A stretch of DNA of 64,000 nt from Nocardioides marinisabuli (GTDB lineage Bacteria; Actinomycetota; Actinomycetes; Propionibacteriales; Nocardioidaceae). The stretch covers positions 2,976,001 through 3,040,000 of the forward strand of contig NZ_CP059163.1 in NCBI RefSeq assembly GCF_013466785.1. Reading direction: 5' to 3'. This document shows, piece after piece, positions 44,296 to 53,475 of this stretch. The position numbers were made by a program, and so were the translations under genes. The notes beneath the pieces were generated by a model. That model worked only from the letters and a program-made list of their open reading frames with translations, did no database searches and was not told the origin of the DNA. Numbering within the stretch: position 1 is the stretch's first letter; each line of letters begins with the position of its first letter.

Positions 44296-45414
44296 GTGAG
44301 CCAGTCAGCAGCGCAGCGTCGCGACGTCGTCATCCTCGGGTCGACCGGGTCGATCGGCACCCAGGCCCTCGACATCGTGCGGGCCAACCCCGACCGGTTC
44401 CGGGTGGTGGGGATGAGCGCCGGCGGCTCGCAGCCCGAGCTGTTCGAGCAGCAGGTCGCCGAGCTCGCGCCGGCGTACTCCGGTCTGGGGGAGGAGGCCT
44501 CGGTCGAGGCCGCCTCCATGGAGTGCGACGTCGTGCTCAACGGCATCACCGGCGCCGTGGGCCTGCGCCCCACGCTCGCCGCGCTCGAGGCCGGCACCAC
44601 CCTGGCGCTGGCCAACAAGGAGTCGCTGATCATGGCCGGCCCGCTGGTGCTCGAGCGCGCCCGGCCCGGCCAGATCGTGCCCGTCGACTCCGAGCACTCC
44701 GCGATCGCCCAGTGCCTGCGCGGCGGGGCGCCCGACGAGGTGCGCAGGCTGGTGCTGACCGCCAGCGGCGGCCCGTTCCGCGGACGCACCCGTGAGCAGC
44801 TGGGCGACGTACGCGTCGAGGACGCGCTGGCGCACCCGACCTGGTCGATGGGGCCCGTGGTGACCATCAACTCGGCGACCCTGGTCAACAAGGGGCTCGA
44901 GGTGATCGAGGCGCACCTGCTCTTCGGAATCGGCTTCGACCGGATCGAGGTCGTGGTGCACCCCACGAGCGTCGTGCACTCGATGGTCGAGTTCGTCGAC
45001 GGCTCGACGCTGGTGCAGGCCAGCCCGCCGACCATGCACATCCCGATCGCGCTGGGCCTGGCGTGGCCCGACCGGGTGCCCGACGCCGCGCCCGCCGTCG
45101 ACTGGAGCCGGCCCGAGACCTGGGAGTTCCACCCGCTCGACGACGAGGCGTTCCCGGCGGTCGCGCTGGCCCGCGAGGCGGGGGAGCGCGGCGGCACCGC
45201 TCCGTGCGTCTACAACGCCGCCAACGAGGTGTGCGTGCAGGCCTTCCGCGACGGCCGGCTGCCGTTCGTGCGGATCGTCGAGATGGTGCAGGCGGTGGTG
45301 CGGGCCCACGACGTAGGCTCGACGCAGCACCTCACCCTCGACGACGTGCTCGCGGCCGACGCCTGGGCGCGCGAGGCGGCCGCCGACCTGATCCGGCAAG
45401 GAAGCCCCGCATGA
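44296..45414 (+). CDS. dxr: 1-deoxy-D-xylulose-5-phosphate reductoisomerase
   Basis: A 372-residue DXR of the MEP isoprenoid pathway. The NADPH motif [39 protein letters not shown] (metal and substrate), [26 protein letters not shown] and the C-terminal [12 protein letters not shown] are all present. GTG 44296 follows GAGGAT at six bases, which could act as a -10 for a leaderless transcript. The stop overlaps the rseP ATG. ispG, another MEP gene, follows rseP. Confidence 0.96.
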   Translation: MSQSAAQRRDVVILGSTGSIGTQALDIVRANPDRFRVVGMSAGGSQPELFEQQVAELAPAYSGLGEEASVEAASMECDVVLNGITGAVGLRPTLAALEAGTTLALANKESLIMAGPLVLERARPGQIVPVDSEHSAIAQCLRGGAPDEVRRLVLTASGGPFRGRTREQLGDVRVEDALAHPTWSMGPVVTINSATLVNKGLEVIEAHLLFGIGFDRIEVVVHPTSVVHSMVEFVDGSTLVQASPPTMHIPIALGLAWPDRVPDAAPAVDWSRPETWEFHPLDDEAFPAVALAREAGERGGTAPCVYNAANEVCVQAFRDGRLPFVRIVEMVQAVVRAHDVGSTQHLTLDDVLAADAWAREAAADLIRQGSPA

Positions 45415-46772
45415 CCGCCCTGCTCTACCTCCTCGGCGTGGTCCTCTTCGTCGGCGCGATCCTGGTCTCGATCGGGCTCCACGAGCTGGGCCACATGATC
45501 CCGGCCAAGAAGTTCGGCGGGAAGGTCACCCAGTACTTCATCGGCTTCGGCCCGACCGTGTGGAGCAGGCAGGTCGGCGAGACCGAGTACGGCGTCAAGG
45601 CGATCCCGCTCGGCGGCTACGTCAAGATCGTCGGCATGCTGCCGCCCGGGGCCGAGCAGCTCGGGGAGACCGTCGTCGACGCCGACGGCAACACCGCCAC
45701 GATGGTGCGCAAGTCCAACACCGGCATGTTCACCCAGCTCATCTCGGATGCCCGCGCGGCCGAGTGGGAGCTGGTGCAGCACGAGGACGAGGACCGGCTC
45801 TTCTACAAGATGGCCTCGTGGAAGAAGATCGTGGTGATGGCCGGCGGGCCGTCGGTCAACATCCTCATCGCCTTCCTGCTCTTCCTCGGCATCTACGCCA
45901 CCTACGGCCAGCGCACCATCGAGCCGGACGCCGGCGCGCCGGTCATCGACTCGGTGTCGGTCTGCGTCATCCCCTACGAGGAGGGCGCGCGCGAGTGCGA
46001 GCCCAGCGACCCGCGCAGCCCGGCGTACGAGGCGGGGCTGCGGCCCGGTGACACCGTCACCTCGTTCAACGGGGTCAGCGTCACCGGGTGGGACCAGCTG
46101 CGCACGCTGATCCGCGACAACGCCGGCGGCGAGGCCGTCATCGGCTACGAGCGCGACGGCGAGCAGCTCAGCGGCACCACCTCGACCACGGTGCAGGCGC
46201 GGCCCACCTCCGAGACCGACGTGACGCTGACCCAGGTCGGCTTCCTCGGGGTCACCCCCACCTCGCACCTCGAGGTGGTGCGCGGCGGGCCGATCTTCAC
46301 GCTCCAGCAGATGGGCGAGATGGCCAAGGACACCGTCACCGCGCTGGTGACGCTGCCGGTCAAGGTCTTCGACGTCGCCAAGGCCATCGTGGGCCTGGAG
46401 GAGCGCGCCGCCGACAGCCCGATCTCGATCGTCGGTGGCGGCCGGATCGCCGGCGAGGTCACCTCCGCCGAGTCGTTCCCGCTCATGGAGAAGTCGGTCT
46501 TCCTGCTCTCGCTGATCGCCGGCTTCAACTTCTTCATCGGCGTCTTCAACTTCGTGCCGCTGCTGCCCCTCGACGGCGGCCACATCGCCAGCGCCGCCTG
46601 GGAGTGGATCCGCCGAGGCTGGGCCCGGCTGCGCCGCCGCCCCGACCCCGGCTACGTCGACGCCGCCAAGCTGCTGCCCGTCGCCTACGTCGTGGCCTCC
46701 GCCCTGCTGGTGATGGGCGTCGTGCTGATCGTCGCCGACCTCGTCGTCCCGATGAGCCTCGGCATCCAGTAG
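45411..46772 (+). CDS. rseP: Site-2 protease / RIP metalloprotease (RseP-like)
   Basis: A 453-residue intramembrane zinc protease. The first helix contains HELGH (His24, Glu25, His28) and the C-terminal helix has the third ligand in [10 protein letters not shown]. The PDZ domain in between contains [20 protein letters not shown]. Family knowledge: site-2 proteases release membrane-bound anti-sigma factors or cell-wall regulators (Rip1 in mycobacteria). ATG overlaps the dxr stop, so the two are translationally coupled. In actinobacteria it is usually followed directly by ispG, but here a repeat-flanked element intervenes. Confidence 0.94.
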   Translation: MTALLYLLGVVLFVGAILVSIGLHELGHMIPAKKFGGKVTQYFIGFGPTVWSRQVGETEYGVKAIPLGGYVKIVGMLPPGAEQLGETVVDADGNTATMVRKSNTGMFTQLISDARAAEWELVQHEDEDRLFYKMASWKKIVVMAGGPSVNILIAFLLFLGIYATYGQRTIEPDAGAPVIDSVSVCVIPYEEGARECEPSDPRSPAYEAGLRPGDTVTSFNGVSVTGWDQLRTLIRDNAGGEAVIGYERDGEQLSGTTSTTVQARPTSETDVTLTQVGFLGVTPTSHLEVVRGGPIFTLQQMGEMAKDTVTALVTLPVKVFDVAKAIVGLEERAADSPISIVGGGRIAGEVTSAESFPLMEKSVFLLSLIAGFNFFIGVFNFVPLLPLDGGHIASAAWEWIRRGWARLRRRPDPGYVDAAKLLPVAYVVASALLVMGVVLIVADLVVPMSLGIQ

Positions 46773-46790
46773 CCCCAGGCGCGCGGGGGA

Positions 46791-46914
46791 GCGGTGAGCT
46801 GGCAACCGAACAGCTGGTAGCGCCGGTTGCTGACTCACCGCTGGCCGGCGGTGGAGCGGGTGGGCGGTGAGGCAGCAGCCGTCCGGTGGCTCCATCTGGT
46901 TGCCAGCTCACCGC
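46791..46914. repeat. 124-bp paired-hairpin module C1
   Basis: It consists of two 51-base hairpins, 46791-46841 and 46864-46914, separated by a 22-base spacer. Each hairpin has 18-base arms and a 15-base loop. The left arm of the first (GCGGTGAGCTGGCAACCG) is an exact inverse of the right arm core of the second (GGTTGCCAGCTCACCGC). A second copy with the same dimensions lies at 48000-48123. Confidence 0.85.
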
Positions 46915-47032
46915 TCCCGGGGCCGGCCGCGAGCGCGCCGAGCGGGGTGCACAGGCCGCCGGTCGGGTACGTCGTTCCACAGGGGTGCTCGGGAGAGGCC
47001 CGCACGAGCGCGGCGCCGACCAGCCTCCGAGG

Positions 47033-48011
47033 GTGCGAGAGATCCCAGAGCCGTTGCGGTCCGGCCCCTTCACGCGAGCCCAGGCCCTCGAGACCGGCGT
47101 GAGCAGCAGGATGCTGCAGGGCCAGCGCTTCGTCCGCGTGCACCCCGGTGTCTGGAAGTGCCGCGACTCGATCCTGACCTGGGACCAGGCACTGCTGGCC
47201 GCCCGGCTCGCTCTTCCCGAGCGTGCGCACCCCACGGCCGAGACCCGCCTCCGGATGCTGGGGCTCGACACCGGCGTGGCTCGCCCGTTCCGCTTCGTCG
47301 TGGAGGGCGACCACCACCTGGCGCTCGACGGGATCTTCCTGCACCGCACCCCGCACCTGCCGCCGCTCGACGGGGACGGCGTGACGCCTGCTGCGGCCTT
47401 CATCGCCTTGTGCGCGAGGGCCCGCGTCGCCGACGCCATCCGGGTGGGGGACTGGCTCCTGCACCGAGACCACATGAGCCTCGAGGAGCTGGTGGGGCTC
47501 GCGCTGTCGGCGCCGTGGCGCGACGGGGCTCACGAGGCAGTCTGGGTCAGCCACCACCTCGACGGGCGCAGCCGGTCGCTGCCCGAGTCCGAGCTGCGCG
47601 CGGTCGTGGTGTTCGCCGGGCTCCCCACACACCCGAGCCCAACGGTGAGATGGAGCTCGACGGGGTGACGGTGATCGCTGACCTCTGGTTCGGCGCGTGG
47701 TCGACCGCGGTCGAGTACGAGGGCGCGCAGCACCAGGAGGATCGCGCCGTCTACGTCGCCGACCTCGACCGCTACCACCTCTTCCGCGGTCACGGGATCG
47801 GCTACGTGCAGGTGACGAAGGAACGGCTGCGCCACGCCCGCACGCTCGTCGGCACGATCCACCGCGCGAGCTCCTGGCCCACGGCTACGACGGACCCCCG
47901 CCCGACGTGGGCCCCGGGTTCGCGCTGCTCTGGCAACGGCTCTCGCGCCAGGTGGGGCCGCGTCGCGAACGGTCCCGCGGTCGGCGTACGGGCCTCGGGG
48001 CGGTGAGCTGA
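47033..48011 (+). pseudogene. Decayed winged-helix plus DUF559/Vsr-like gene
   Basis: This is a relative of the gene at 32486. The N-terminal part (PFTRAQALETGVSSRML, RFVRVHPGVWKC) starts from GTG 47033. The frame breaks near 47618-47640, by a CACACA run, after VVVFAGLP; the nuclease-like part (ADLWFGAWSTAVEYEGAQHQ, LDRYHLFRGHGIGYVQVT) is in a second frame. A further shift near 47865-47880 leads to ELLAHGYDGPPPDVGPGFAL in a third frame ending at 48011, inside module C2. Two indels argue against a single sequencing error. A TTCCACAGG motif lies 50 bases upstream of the GTG, at the same distance as for the intact copy. The element interrupts the usual rseP-ispG adjacency. Confidence 0.7.
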
Positions 48012-48123
48012 CAACCGTCTGCCGGCGACTTTCGGTTGCTGGCTCACCGCCCCTCCGAGTCCCGCGTCCGCGGCGGTGCGTCGGCAACCGACCGGCTCCG
48101 GCATCCGGTTGCCAGCTCACCGC
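48000..48123. repeat. 124-bp paired-hairpin module C2
   Basis: It consists of hairpins 48000-48050 and 48073-48123 with a 22-base spacer, and has the same 18-15-18 geometry as module C1. Arms read GCGGTGAGCTGACAACCG / CGGTTGCTGGCTCACCGC and GCGGTGCGTCGGCAACCG / CGGTTGCCAGCTCACCGC. Loops and spacers differ from module C1 while arms are conserved, which suggests selection on the stem sequence. Confidence 0.85.
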
Positions 48124-48190
48124 CCCACCCCGGCGGGCCGGGCGCAGACCGACGTCCCGCCCGTATGACGTCCGGTGGGGGCGCGGTGAG

Positions 48191-48196
48191 TAGCCT
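48191..48196 (+). promoter_or_regulatory. Candidate -10 element (TAGCCT) of ispG
   Basis: TAGCCT ends six bases before the ispG ATG, with no Shine-Dalgarno sequence, consistent with a leaderless mRNA initiated just downstream of module C2. Confidence 0.45.
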
Positions 48197-48202
48197 GGCC
48201 CC

Positions 48203-49354
48203 ATGACCGAGATCAACCTGGGCATGCCCGCTGCGCCTCCGCCGGTGCTGGCCCCGCGCCGCCAGACCCGCCAGATCCAGGTCGGGAAGGTGGGGGTGGG
48301 CAGCGACCACCCGATCTCGGTGCAGTCGATGACCACGACGCTGACCTCCGACATCAACGCGACGCTGCAGCAGATCGCCGAGCTGACCGCGAGCGGCTGC
48401 GACATCGTGCGGGTGGCCTGCCCCAGCCAGGACGACGCCGACGCGCTGCCGGCGATCGCGCAGAAGAGCCAGATCCCGGTCATCGCCGACATCCACTTCC
48501 AGCCCAAGTACGTCTACGCCGCTATCGAGGCGGGCTGCGCGGCGGTGCGGGTCAACCCCGGCAACATCCGCAAGTTCGACGACCAGGTCAAGGAGATCGC
48601 CAAGGCGGCCCAGGACCACGGCACCTCGATCCGCATCGGCGTCAACGCCGGCAGCCTCGACAAGCGCCTGCTGGAGAAGTACGGCAAGGCCACCCCCGAG
48701 GCGCTGGTGGAGTCGGCGAAGTGGGAGGCCGGGCTCTTCGAGGAGCACGGCTTCCGCGACTTCAAGATCTCGGTCAAGCACAACGACCCGGTCGTGATGG
48801 TGCGGGCCTACGAGATGCTGGCCGCCGAGGGCGACTGGCCGCTGCACCTCGGTGTCACCGAGGCGGGCCCGGCCTTCCAGGGCACCATCAAGTCCTCGGT
48901 CGCCTTCGGCCACCTGCTCAGCCAGGGCATCGGCGACACGATCCGGGTCAGCCTCAGCGCCCCGCCGGTCGAGGAGGTCAAGGTCGGCCTGCAGATCCTG
49001 GAGTCGCTCAACCTCAAGCCGCGCCGTCTCGAGATCGTCTCGTGCCCCTCGTGCGGGCGCGCCCAGGTCGACGTCTACAAGCTCGCCGACGAGGTGACCG
49101 CCGGACTCGAGGGCCTCGAGGTGCCGCTGCGCGTCGCGGTCATGGGTTGCGTCGTCAACGGCCCCGGCGAGGCCCGCGAGGCCGACCTCGGCGTGGCCTC
49201 CGGCAACGGCAAGGGCCAGATCTTCGTCAAGGGCGAGGTGATCAAGACCGTGCCCGAGTCGAAGATCGTCGAGACCCTCATCGAGGAGGCCATGCGCATC
49301 GCCGAGGGCATGGAGAGCGTCGACGGCTCCTCGGCCGAGATCTCCGTCGGCTGA
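48203..49354 (+). CDS. ispG: 4-hydroxy-3-methylbut-2-enyl diphosphate synthase
   Basis: A 383-residue GcpE/IspG of the MEP pathway. The TIM-barrel part contains [19 protein letters not shown] and [17 protein letters not shown]. The C-terminal [4Fe-4S] domain carries cysteines in [11 protein letters not shown] and [13 protein letters not shown]. Length is typical of the short bacterial form. It follows dxr and rseP in the usual order apart from the inserted pseudogene cassette, and has its own leaderless promoter. Confidence 0.96.
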   Translation: MTEINLGMPAAPPPVLAPRRQTRQIQVGKVGVGSDHPISVQSMTTTLTSDINATLQQIAELTASGCDIVRVACPSQDDADALPAIAQKSQIPVIADIHFQPKYVYAAIEAGCAAVRVNPGNIRKFDDQVKEIAKAAQDHGTSIRIGVNAGSLDKRLLEKYGKATPEALVESAKWEAGLFEEHGFRDFKISVKHNDPVVMVRAYEMLAAEGDWPLHLGVTEAGPAFQGTIKSSVAFGHLLSQGIGDTIRVSLSAPPVEEVKVGLQILESLNLKPRRLEIVSCPSCGRAQVDVYKLADEVTAGLEGLEVPLRVAVMGCVVNGPGEAREADLGVASGNGKGQIFVKGEVIKTVPESKIVETLIEEAMRIAEGMESVDGSSAEISVG

Positions 49355-49382
49355 TCGCCCGGCCACACGTAGGCTCGGTCAC

Positions 49383-50228
49383 GTGCTGACCACCCGCCAC
49401 GGCGTCCGAGCCCTCGGCGCCGCCGACCTGGCGGACTTCCTCGCGCTCAGCGACCTCGACCCGGTGGTCAACGTCTTCGTCGACCACCGCGCCCGCTCCA
49501 CCAACCTCGAGCCGCGCTGGCTCGGCGGCGAGGTCTGGGGCCGGTACGCCGACGGGAGGCTGGTCGCTGCCTGCCACGTCGGCGCGAACCTGGTGCCGGT
49601 CAACGCGACCCCCGACGACGCCCGCGCCTTCGCCGAGCGGGCCCTGACCCGCAGCCGCACGGTCTCCACGATCGTGGGCCCCCACGAAGCGGTCCGGGCC
49701 TTCTGGCAGGCGGTCTCGGGGGCCTGGGGCCCGCCGCGCGACACCCGCTGGCGCCAGCCCCACCTGGAGCTGTCGGGCCCGCCGGCGGTCGCCGCCGACC
49801 CGCGGGTGCGTCGTACGACCCGCGAGGACATGGAGCTGCTCTACCCCGCGTGCGTGGCGATGTACACCGAGGAGGTGGGGCTCTCGCCCGAGGCCGGGGG
49901 AGGGGCCGACCTCTACCGGGCCCGGGTGGCCCAGCTGGTCAGCCGCGGCTGGTCCTTCGCCCGCTTCGACGGCGGCCGGCTGGTCTTCAAGGCCGAGGTC
50001 GCCTGTACCTCCCCGCACGCCGCGCAGATCCAGGGCGTCTGGGTCGCCCCGGACCGTCGCGGCGAGGGCCTGGCGGTGGCGGGCATGGCCGCGGTGGCCG
50101 AGACGGTGCGCCGCGAGGTCGCCCCGACGGTCTCGCTCTACGTCAACGAGTGGAACACCGCGGCGCGCAACGCCTACCGCGCCGTCGGCTTCACCGAGAC
50201 CGCCCGGTTCTCGACCGTCATGTTCTGA
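49383..50228 (+). CDS. GNAT-family N-acetyltransferase (DUF4081 type)
   Basis: A 281-residue protein with a DUF4081-like N-terminal half (LSDLDPVVNVFVDHRARST, VGPHEAVRAFW) and a C-terminal GNAT domain with the acetyl-CoA segment GVWVAPDRRGEGLAVAGMAA and NEWNTAARNAYRAVGF. Its substrate is unknown. It regularly follows ispG in actinobacteria. GTG 49383 comes seven bases after TAGGCT (49370-49375), another leaderless arrangement. Confidence 0.88.
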   Translation: MLTTRHGVRALGAADLADFLALSDLDPVVNVFVDHRARSTNLEPRWLGGEVWGRYADGRLVAACHVGANLVPVNATPDDARAFAERALTRSRTVSTIVGPHEAVRAFWQAVSGAWGPPRDTRWRQPHLELSGPPAVAADPRVRRTTREDMELLYPACVAMYTEEVGLSPEAGGGADLYRARVAQLVSRGWSFARFDGGRLVFKAEVACTSPHAAQIQGVWVAPDRRGEGLAVAGMAAVAETVRREVAPTVSLYVNEWNTAARNAYRAVGFTETARFSTVMF

Positions 50229-50234
50229 GCGACC

Positions 50235-51218
50235 TCACAGGAGCGGCGAGCCGGGCTGCAGCCGCCAGGCGAGCTCGCACTTCTCGAGCTCGCAGCGCAC
50301 CAGCCCCGAGCTGTCGGCGGTGTAGGTCCGCAGCAGCAGGGCGTCGGCGTCCTCGAAGTCGATCGAGCCGAAGAACCCGTCGACGCGGTAGCGGGCGACC
50401 CGGTCACCGGCGGTGGTGCGCACCCAGGTCGTGAAGGGGCCGATGCCGTCGCTGAGCAGGTCGATCGTGGCCACGCTCGCCCCACCGGGGGCCACGGCCG
50501 TGACCCGCTCGGTGCACGAGCGCCACAGCCGGGTGCCGGGGTCGCTGAGGGTGCGCAGCACCGAGCAGCCGCCGCGGTAGGGGTCCCTGGTGTAGACCGC
50601 GAGCAGGTCCTCGTCGAGGTCGGCGTGGTAGCCGGGCCGCTTCGAGACCCGCTCCCCGGAGTCCGTGGCGAGGTCCCACAGGACGGTGCGCCGGGGCGGG
50701 AAGGTGGCGAAGACCACCCGGCCCTGCCCGGTGCCGTCGGTGTCGAGGACGTCGGCGAAGCCCTTGACCTTGCGCACCCCGAGCTGGTCGCCGGTCCGCG
50801 GGTCGTAGGCCCTGATCGTCGAGGCACGCGCCCGGAAGCGGTGGTGCACCACGGTGAGCACGCTGCCGTCGCCGCCGAGCACCGCGTCGTCGTTGCGCAG
50901 GTCGGCCACGACCTGGACCGTCGAGCCGTCCGGGCGCACGAACCGGACCTGGGCGGTCCTGCTGCGGGTCATCCGGAGCAGGTAGCCGTCGGCGGTCTCG
51001 CCGAGCAGCTGGAGGTGGCGGCCGCGCACCCGGATCCGCAGGTCGCCGTCGATGATGCGGCGGCCCTCGAGGTGGGGCAGGGCGGAGCTCGGCCCGCGCT
51101 CGAGGGCGGCGGGGTCGATGCGCACGGCGGCGGCAGCGGCAGGTGCGACGCCGAGAGCGGGCAGGGCGAGGCCTCCGAGCAGGAGGCCCACGGCGAGGAG
51201 GCGGGGCAGACGGGACAT
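50235..51218 (-). CDS. Secreted protein of a three-member paralogous cluster, copy 1
   Basis: A 327-residue protein with a Sec signal peptide (about residues 1-29, ending PAAAAA). I do not recognise a named family. The mature part starts with an ...LERGP... segment, has repeated short beta-like segments with aligned Gly-Asp turns (DDAVLGGDGSVLTVV, DPRTGDQLG), a Cys pair in RGGCSVLRTLSDPGTRLWRSC and another at the C-terminus (VRCELEKCELAW). The pattern suggests a small beta-propeller. It shares this layout with the next two genes upstream. AGAGGA precedes ATG. It converges on the GNAT gene with a six-base gap. Confidence 0.7.
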   Translation of the reverse strand: MSRLPRLLAVGLLLGGLALPALGVAPAAAAAVRIDPAALERGPSSALPHLEGRRIIDGDLRIRVRGRHLQLLGETADGYLLRMTRSRTAQVRFVRPDGSTVQVVADLRNDDAVLGGDGSVLTVVHHRFRARASTIRAYDPRTGDQLGVRKVKGFADVLDTDGTGQGRVVFATFPPRRTVLWDLATDSGERVSKRPGYHADLDEDLLAVYTRDPYRGGCSVLRTLSDPGTRLWRSCTERVTAVAPGGASVATIDLLSDGIGPFTTWVRTTAGDRVARYRVDGFFGSIDFEDADALLLRTYTADSSGLVRCELEKCELAWRLQPGSPLL

Positions 51219-51310
51219 GGCGTGTCCTCTCGGTCGGGACGTGCTCTCACAGGTGGGACGCACCCACCGGCCGAAAAGTTGTCACCGGCTCCGAGGACCG
51301 GGTCCTCGGC

Positions 51311-52345
51311 TCAGCGTGGAGGTCGTGACGTCAGGTCGGTCGCCAGCTCGCAGTGCGTGCCGCTGCAACGCACCACCGCCCCGACCCCGTCGGCCTCGAC
51401 GCCGAGCAGGACCGTGTGCTCGTCCTCGAGGTGCACGAGGCCGGTGCCGCTGCCGCCACGGACGCGGTAGCGCGCCAGCTGCTCGCCCGCCTCGCCGATG
51501 AGCCGGAAGTCGTGCCCCCGCCCCCACTCGTCACCGGTCAGCAGGTGGGCGCCGCTGGGTGAGAGTGCCCGGGGGACGTCGCCGGCGCACCTGCTCCACG
51601 CGACCTGCCGGGGGTCCGAGACCGTGGACATCTCCAGGCACTGCTCGCCGTCGCGCCGCGGGGTGCGCACCAGGACGTCGCGCCGCAGGTCGGCGAGACC
51701 GGCCGGTCCGCGCACCACCCGACGCAGCTCCCCGCTGCTGGGCGTCCAGACGAGCACCTGCCCGGGCCGCCCGGGCGGCTCGGTGCTCAGGACCACCGCG
51801 TCGGTGGTGACGTCGAGCGGCTGCAGGGTCTGCTGCGAGCGGAGCCTGGCCACGACGCTGCCGTCGACGGTCGAGAGCAGGGTGAGCCGGGTGCTGGCGC
51901 CACGGCCGCGCAGCCGCATCAGCACCACCCGGCCCTCGTCACCCAGGACGAAGTCGCGCGAGGCCAGGCCGTAGGTGCCGAGGGTGCGGCGGCTGCCGTC
52001 GGCTCCGAGGACCCGCAGCGTGGTGCGGCCCCCTGACGCACCGGTGACCAGGTAGCCGCCCTCGACCACGCCCAGCAGGTCGGGCTGGCGGCCGGGGATC
52101 CGCACCCGGACCGGCCCGTGCTGGACGGTGCGGTGGCGCCGGTAGGCGATCGTGGTGTCGGGGCCGCGCTCGAGGGTGGAGAGGTCGACGACGGTGGGCC
52201 GGTCCGAGGCCGGGGGCGCCGCGGCGGGGCCGGATCCGCCCGCGACCGGGCCGGCGCCGAGGCCCGCGACCAGGCCCGCGACCAGGCCGGCTGCGACCCC
52301 GTTCCGGCGACGCGTCGTACGTCGACGCCCGCTCGCGCCGGTCAC
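51311..52345 (-). CDS. Secreted protein of the paralogous cluster, copy 2
   Basis: A 344-residue paralogue. An Arg-rich n-region and a hydrophobic Ala/Gly/Leu stretch (about residues 14-35) form the signal. The ...STLERGPD... segment, Asp/Gly-rich turns, Cys residues in [20 protein letters not shown], and the C-terminal [14 protein letters not shown] match its neighbours. GTG 52345 overlaps the stop of copy 3 (GTGA), so the two are translationally coupled. It is less similar to copies 1 and 3 than they are to one another. Function unknown; presumably extracellular. Confidence 0.7.
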   Translation of the reverse strand: MTGASGRRRTTRRRNGVAAGLVAGLVAGLGAGPVAGGSGPAAAPPASDRPTVVDLSTLERGPDTTIAYRRHRTVQHGPVRVRIPGRQPDLLGVVEGGYLVTGASGGRTTLRVLGADGSRRTLGTYGLASRDFVLGDEGRVVLMRLRGRGASTRLTLLSTVDGSVVARLRSQQTLQPLDVTTDAVVLSTEPPGRPGQVLVWTPSSGELRRVVRGPAGLADLRRDVLVRTPRRDGEQCLEMSTVSDPRQVAWSRCAGDVPRALSPSGAHLLTGDEWGRGHDFRLIGEAGEQLARYRVRGGSGTGLVHLEDEHTVLLGVEADGVGAVVRCSGTHCELATDLTSRPPR

Positions 52346-53328
52346 CAGGTCTCCCCGGCGCCCAGGTCGGAGGCCAGCTCGCAACGGGGTCCGTCGCAGC
52401 GCACCACCGCCGACGCCTTCGCGGTGGAGGTGTCGAGCAGGAGGGTGTCGGCGTCCTCGAAGAAGGCACGCGGGAAGTACCCCGAGCGCAGCCGGTAGCG
52501 CCCGGTCTCCGCACCGGCGACCGTGTGCACCGCCACCTCCGAGGGGCCCAGGCCGTCGGTCAGCAGGTGGATGGTGGCGACGTGGCTGCCGTCCGGCGAG
52601 AACTCCACCACCCCCTCCTCGCACGAGCGCCACAGCGCGGTGCCCGGGTCCGAGAGGGTGCTCACCACCGAGCAACCGCCCTCGTAGGGGTCGCCGGTCA
52701 GGACCGCGAGCCGGTCGGCGGCCAGGTCGGCGGCGTAGCCCGCCCGGGCACTGACCCGCCGGCTGGTGCCGGTGGCCGGGTCCCAGGCGACCACGGGCCC
52801 GCGGTCGCCGGAGTGCACGACCGTGGTCGCGTCGGCGTCGAGCACGGATTCGTAGCCGCGGCGCTCGACCGACCCGGTGCGCACCCCGCTGGTGCTGTCG
52901 TAGGCCCGCAGCAGGGTGCGTCCCGCGCTGTAGCGGTACAGCGCCGTCACCACCCGGGTGCCGTCGCCGGAGAGCATCGCGGTCTCCTGCTCGTAGACCG
53001 GGAGGATCTTGCGCGAGCCCTTCTCGGGCGTCACCGCGCGCACCTGCGCCCGGCCGCCGCGGTGCACCACCACGACGTAGCGCCCGTCGGGACGGGTGCC
53101 GAGCAGGCGCAGCTGCTGGCCGCGCACCCTCGTGGAGCGGGCGCCGTCGACGACCCGGTCCCCGTCGACGTACGCCGCCGCCGCGTCGGCGCCGCGCTCG
53201 AGACGCTCGAGGCGGATCGTGGTCGGCGGGGGTGCCTCCGCCCCGCCGGCGGCGACCGCGGCGGGCAGGAGGCTGGTGGTGAGGGCCCCCAGGGCCAGGG
53301 ACGCGAGGGTGCTGGTCAGACGGCTCAT
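52342..53328 (-). CDS. Secreted protein of the paralogous cluster, copy 3
   Basis: A 328-residue paralogue with signal peptide (about residues 1-27). It shares [10 protein letters not shown] near the mature N-terminus, [22 protein letters not shown] in the middle and [14 protein letters not shown] at the C-terminus. GGAGGA lies six bases before ATG. It is the first gene of the operon that continues into copy 2, with copy 1 93 bases further on. The 147-base gap to proS contains both promoters. Confidence 0.7.
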   Translation of the reverse strand: MSRLTSTLASLALGALTTSLLPAAVAAGGAEAPPPTTIRLERLERGADAAAAYVDGDRVVDGARSTRVRGQQLRLLGTRPDGRYVVVVHRGGRAQVRAVTPEKGSRKILPVYEQETAMLSGDGTRVVTALYRYSAGRTLLRAYDSTSGVRTGSVERRGYESVLDADATTVVHSGDRGPVVAWDPATGTSRRVSARAGYAADLAADRLAVLTGDPYEGGCSVVSTLSDPGTALWRSCEEGVVEFSPDGSHVATIHLLTDGLGPSEVAVHTVAGAETGRYRLRSGYFPRAFFEDADTLLLDTSTAKASAVVRCDGPRCELASDLGAGETW

Positions 53329-53462
53329 GGTGGTCCTCCGAGACGTGGGACCCCCGCGGTCGGAGGGTCCGGTGACAGGGAGACGCGGCCCGCGGGCGAA
53401 AGGTTGCGTGCCGCCGGGCGCGGGGGCCGCAAACCGGTGCGCGGACCGGGACCCGCTCGCCG

Positions 53463-53468
53463 TACCCT
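53463..53468 (+). promoter_or_regulatory. Candidate -10 element (TACCCT) of proS
   Basis: TACCCT ends seven bases before the proS ATG, with no Shine-Dalgarno sequence, consistent with leaderless translation. Confidence 0.45.
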
Positions 53469-53475
53469 TGCGCCC

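Noticed and set aside
46773..48202. Insertion sequence between rseP and ispG
   Set aside because: There is no transposase-like reading frame, and no terminal inverted repeats with short target duplications were seen. The flanking modules are internally palindromic and similar in direct orientation, so it is reported as a different kind of cassette.
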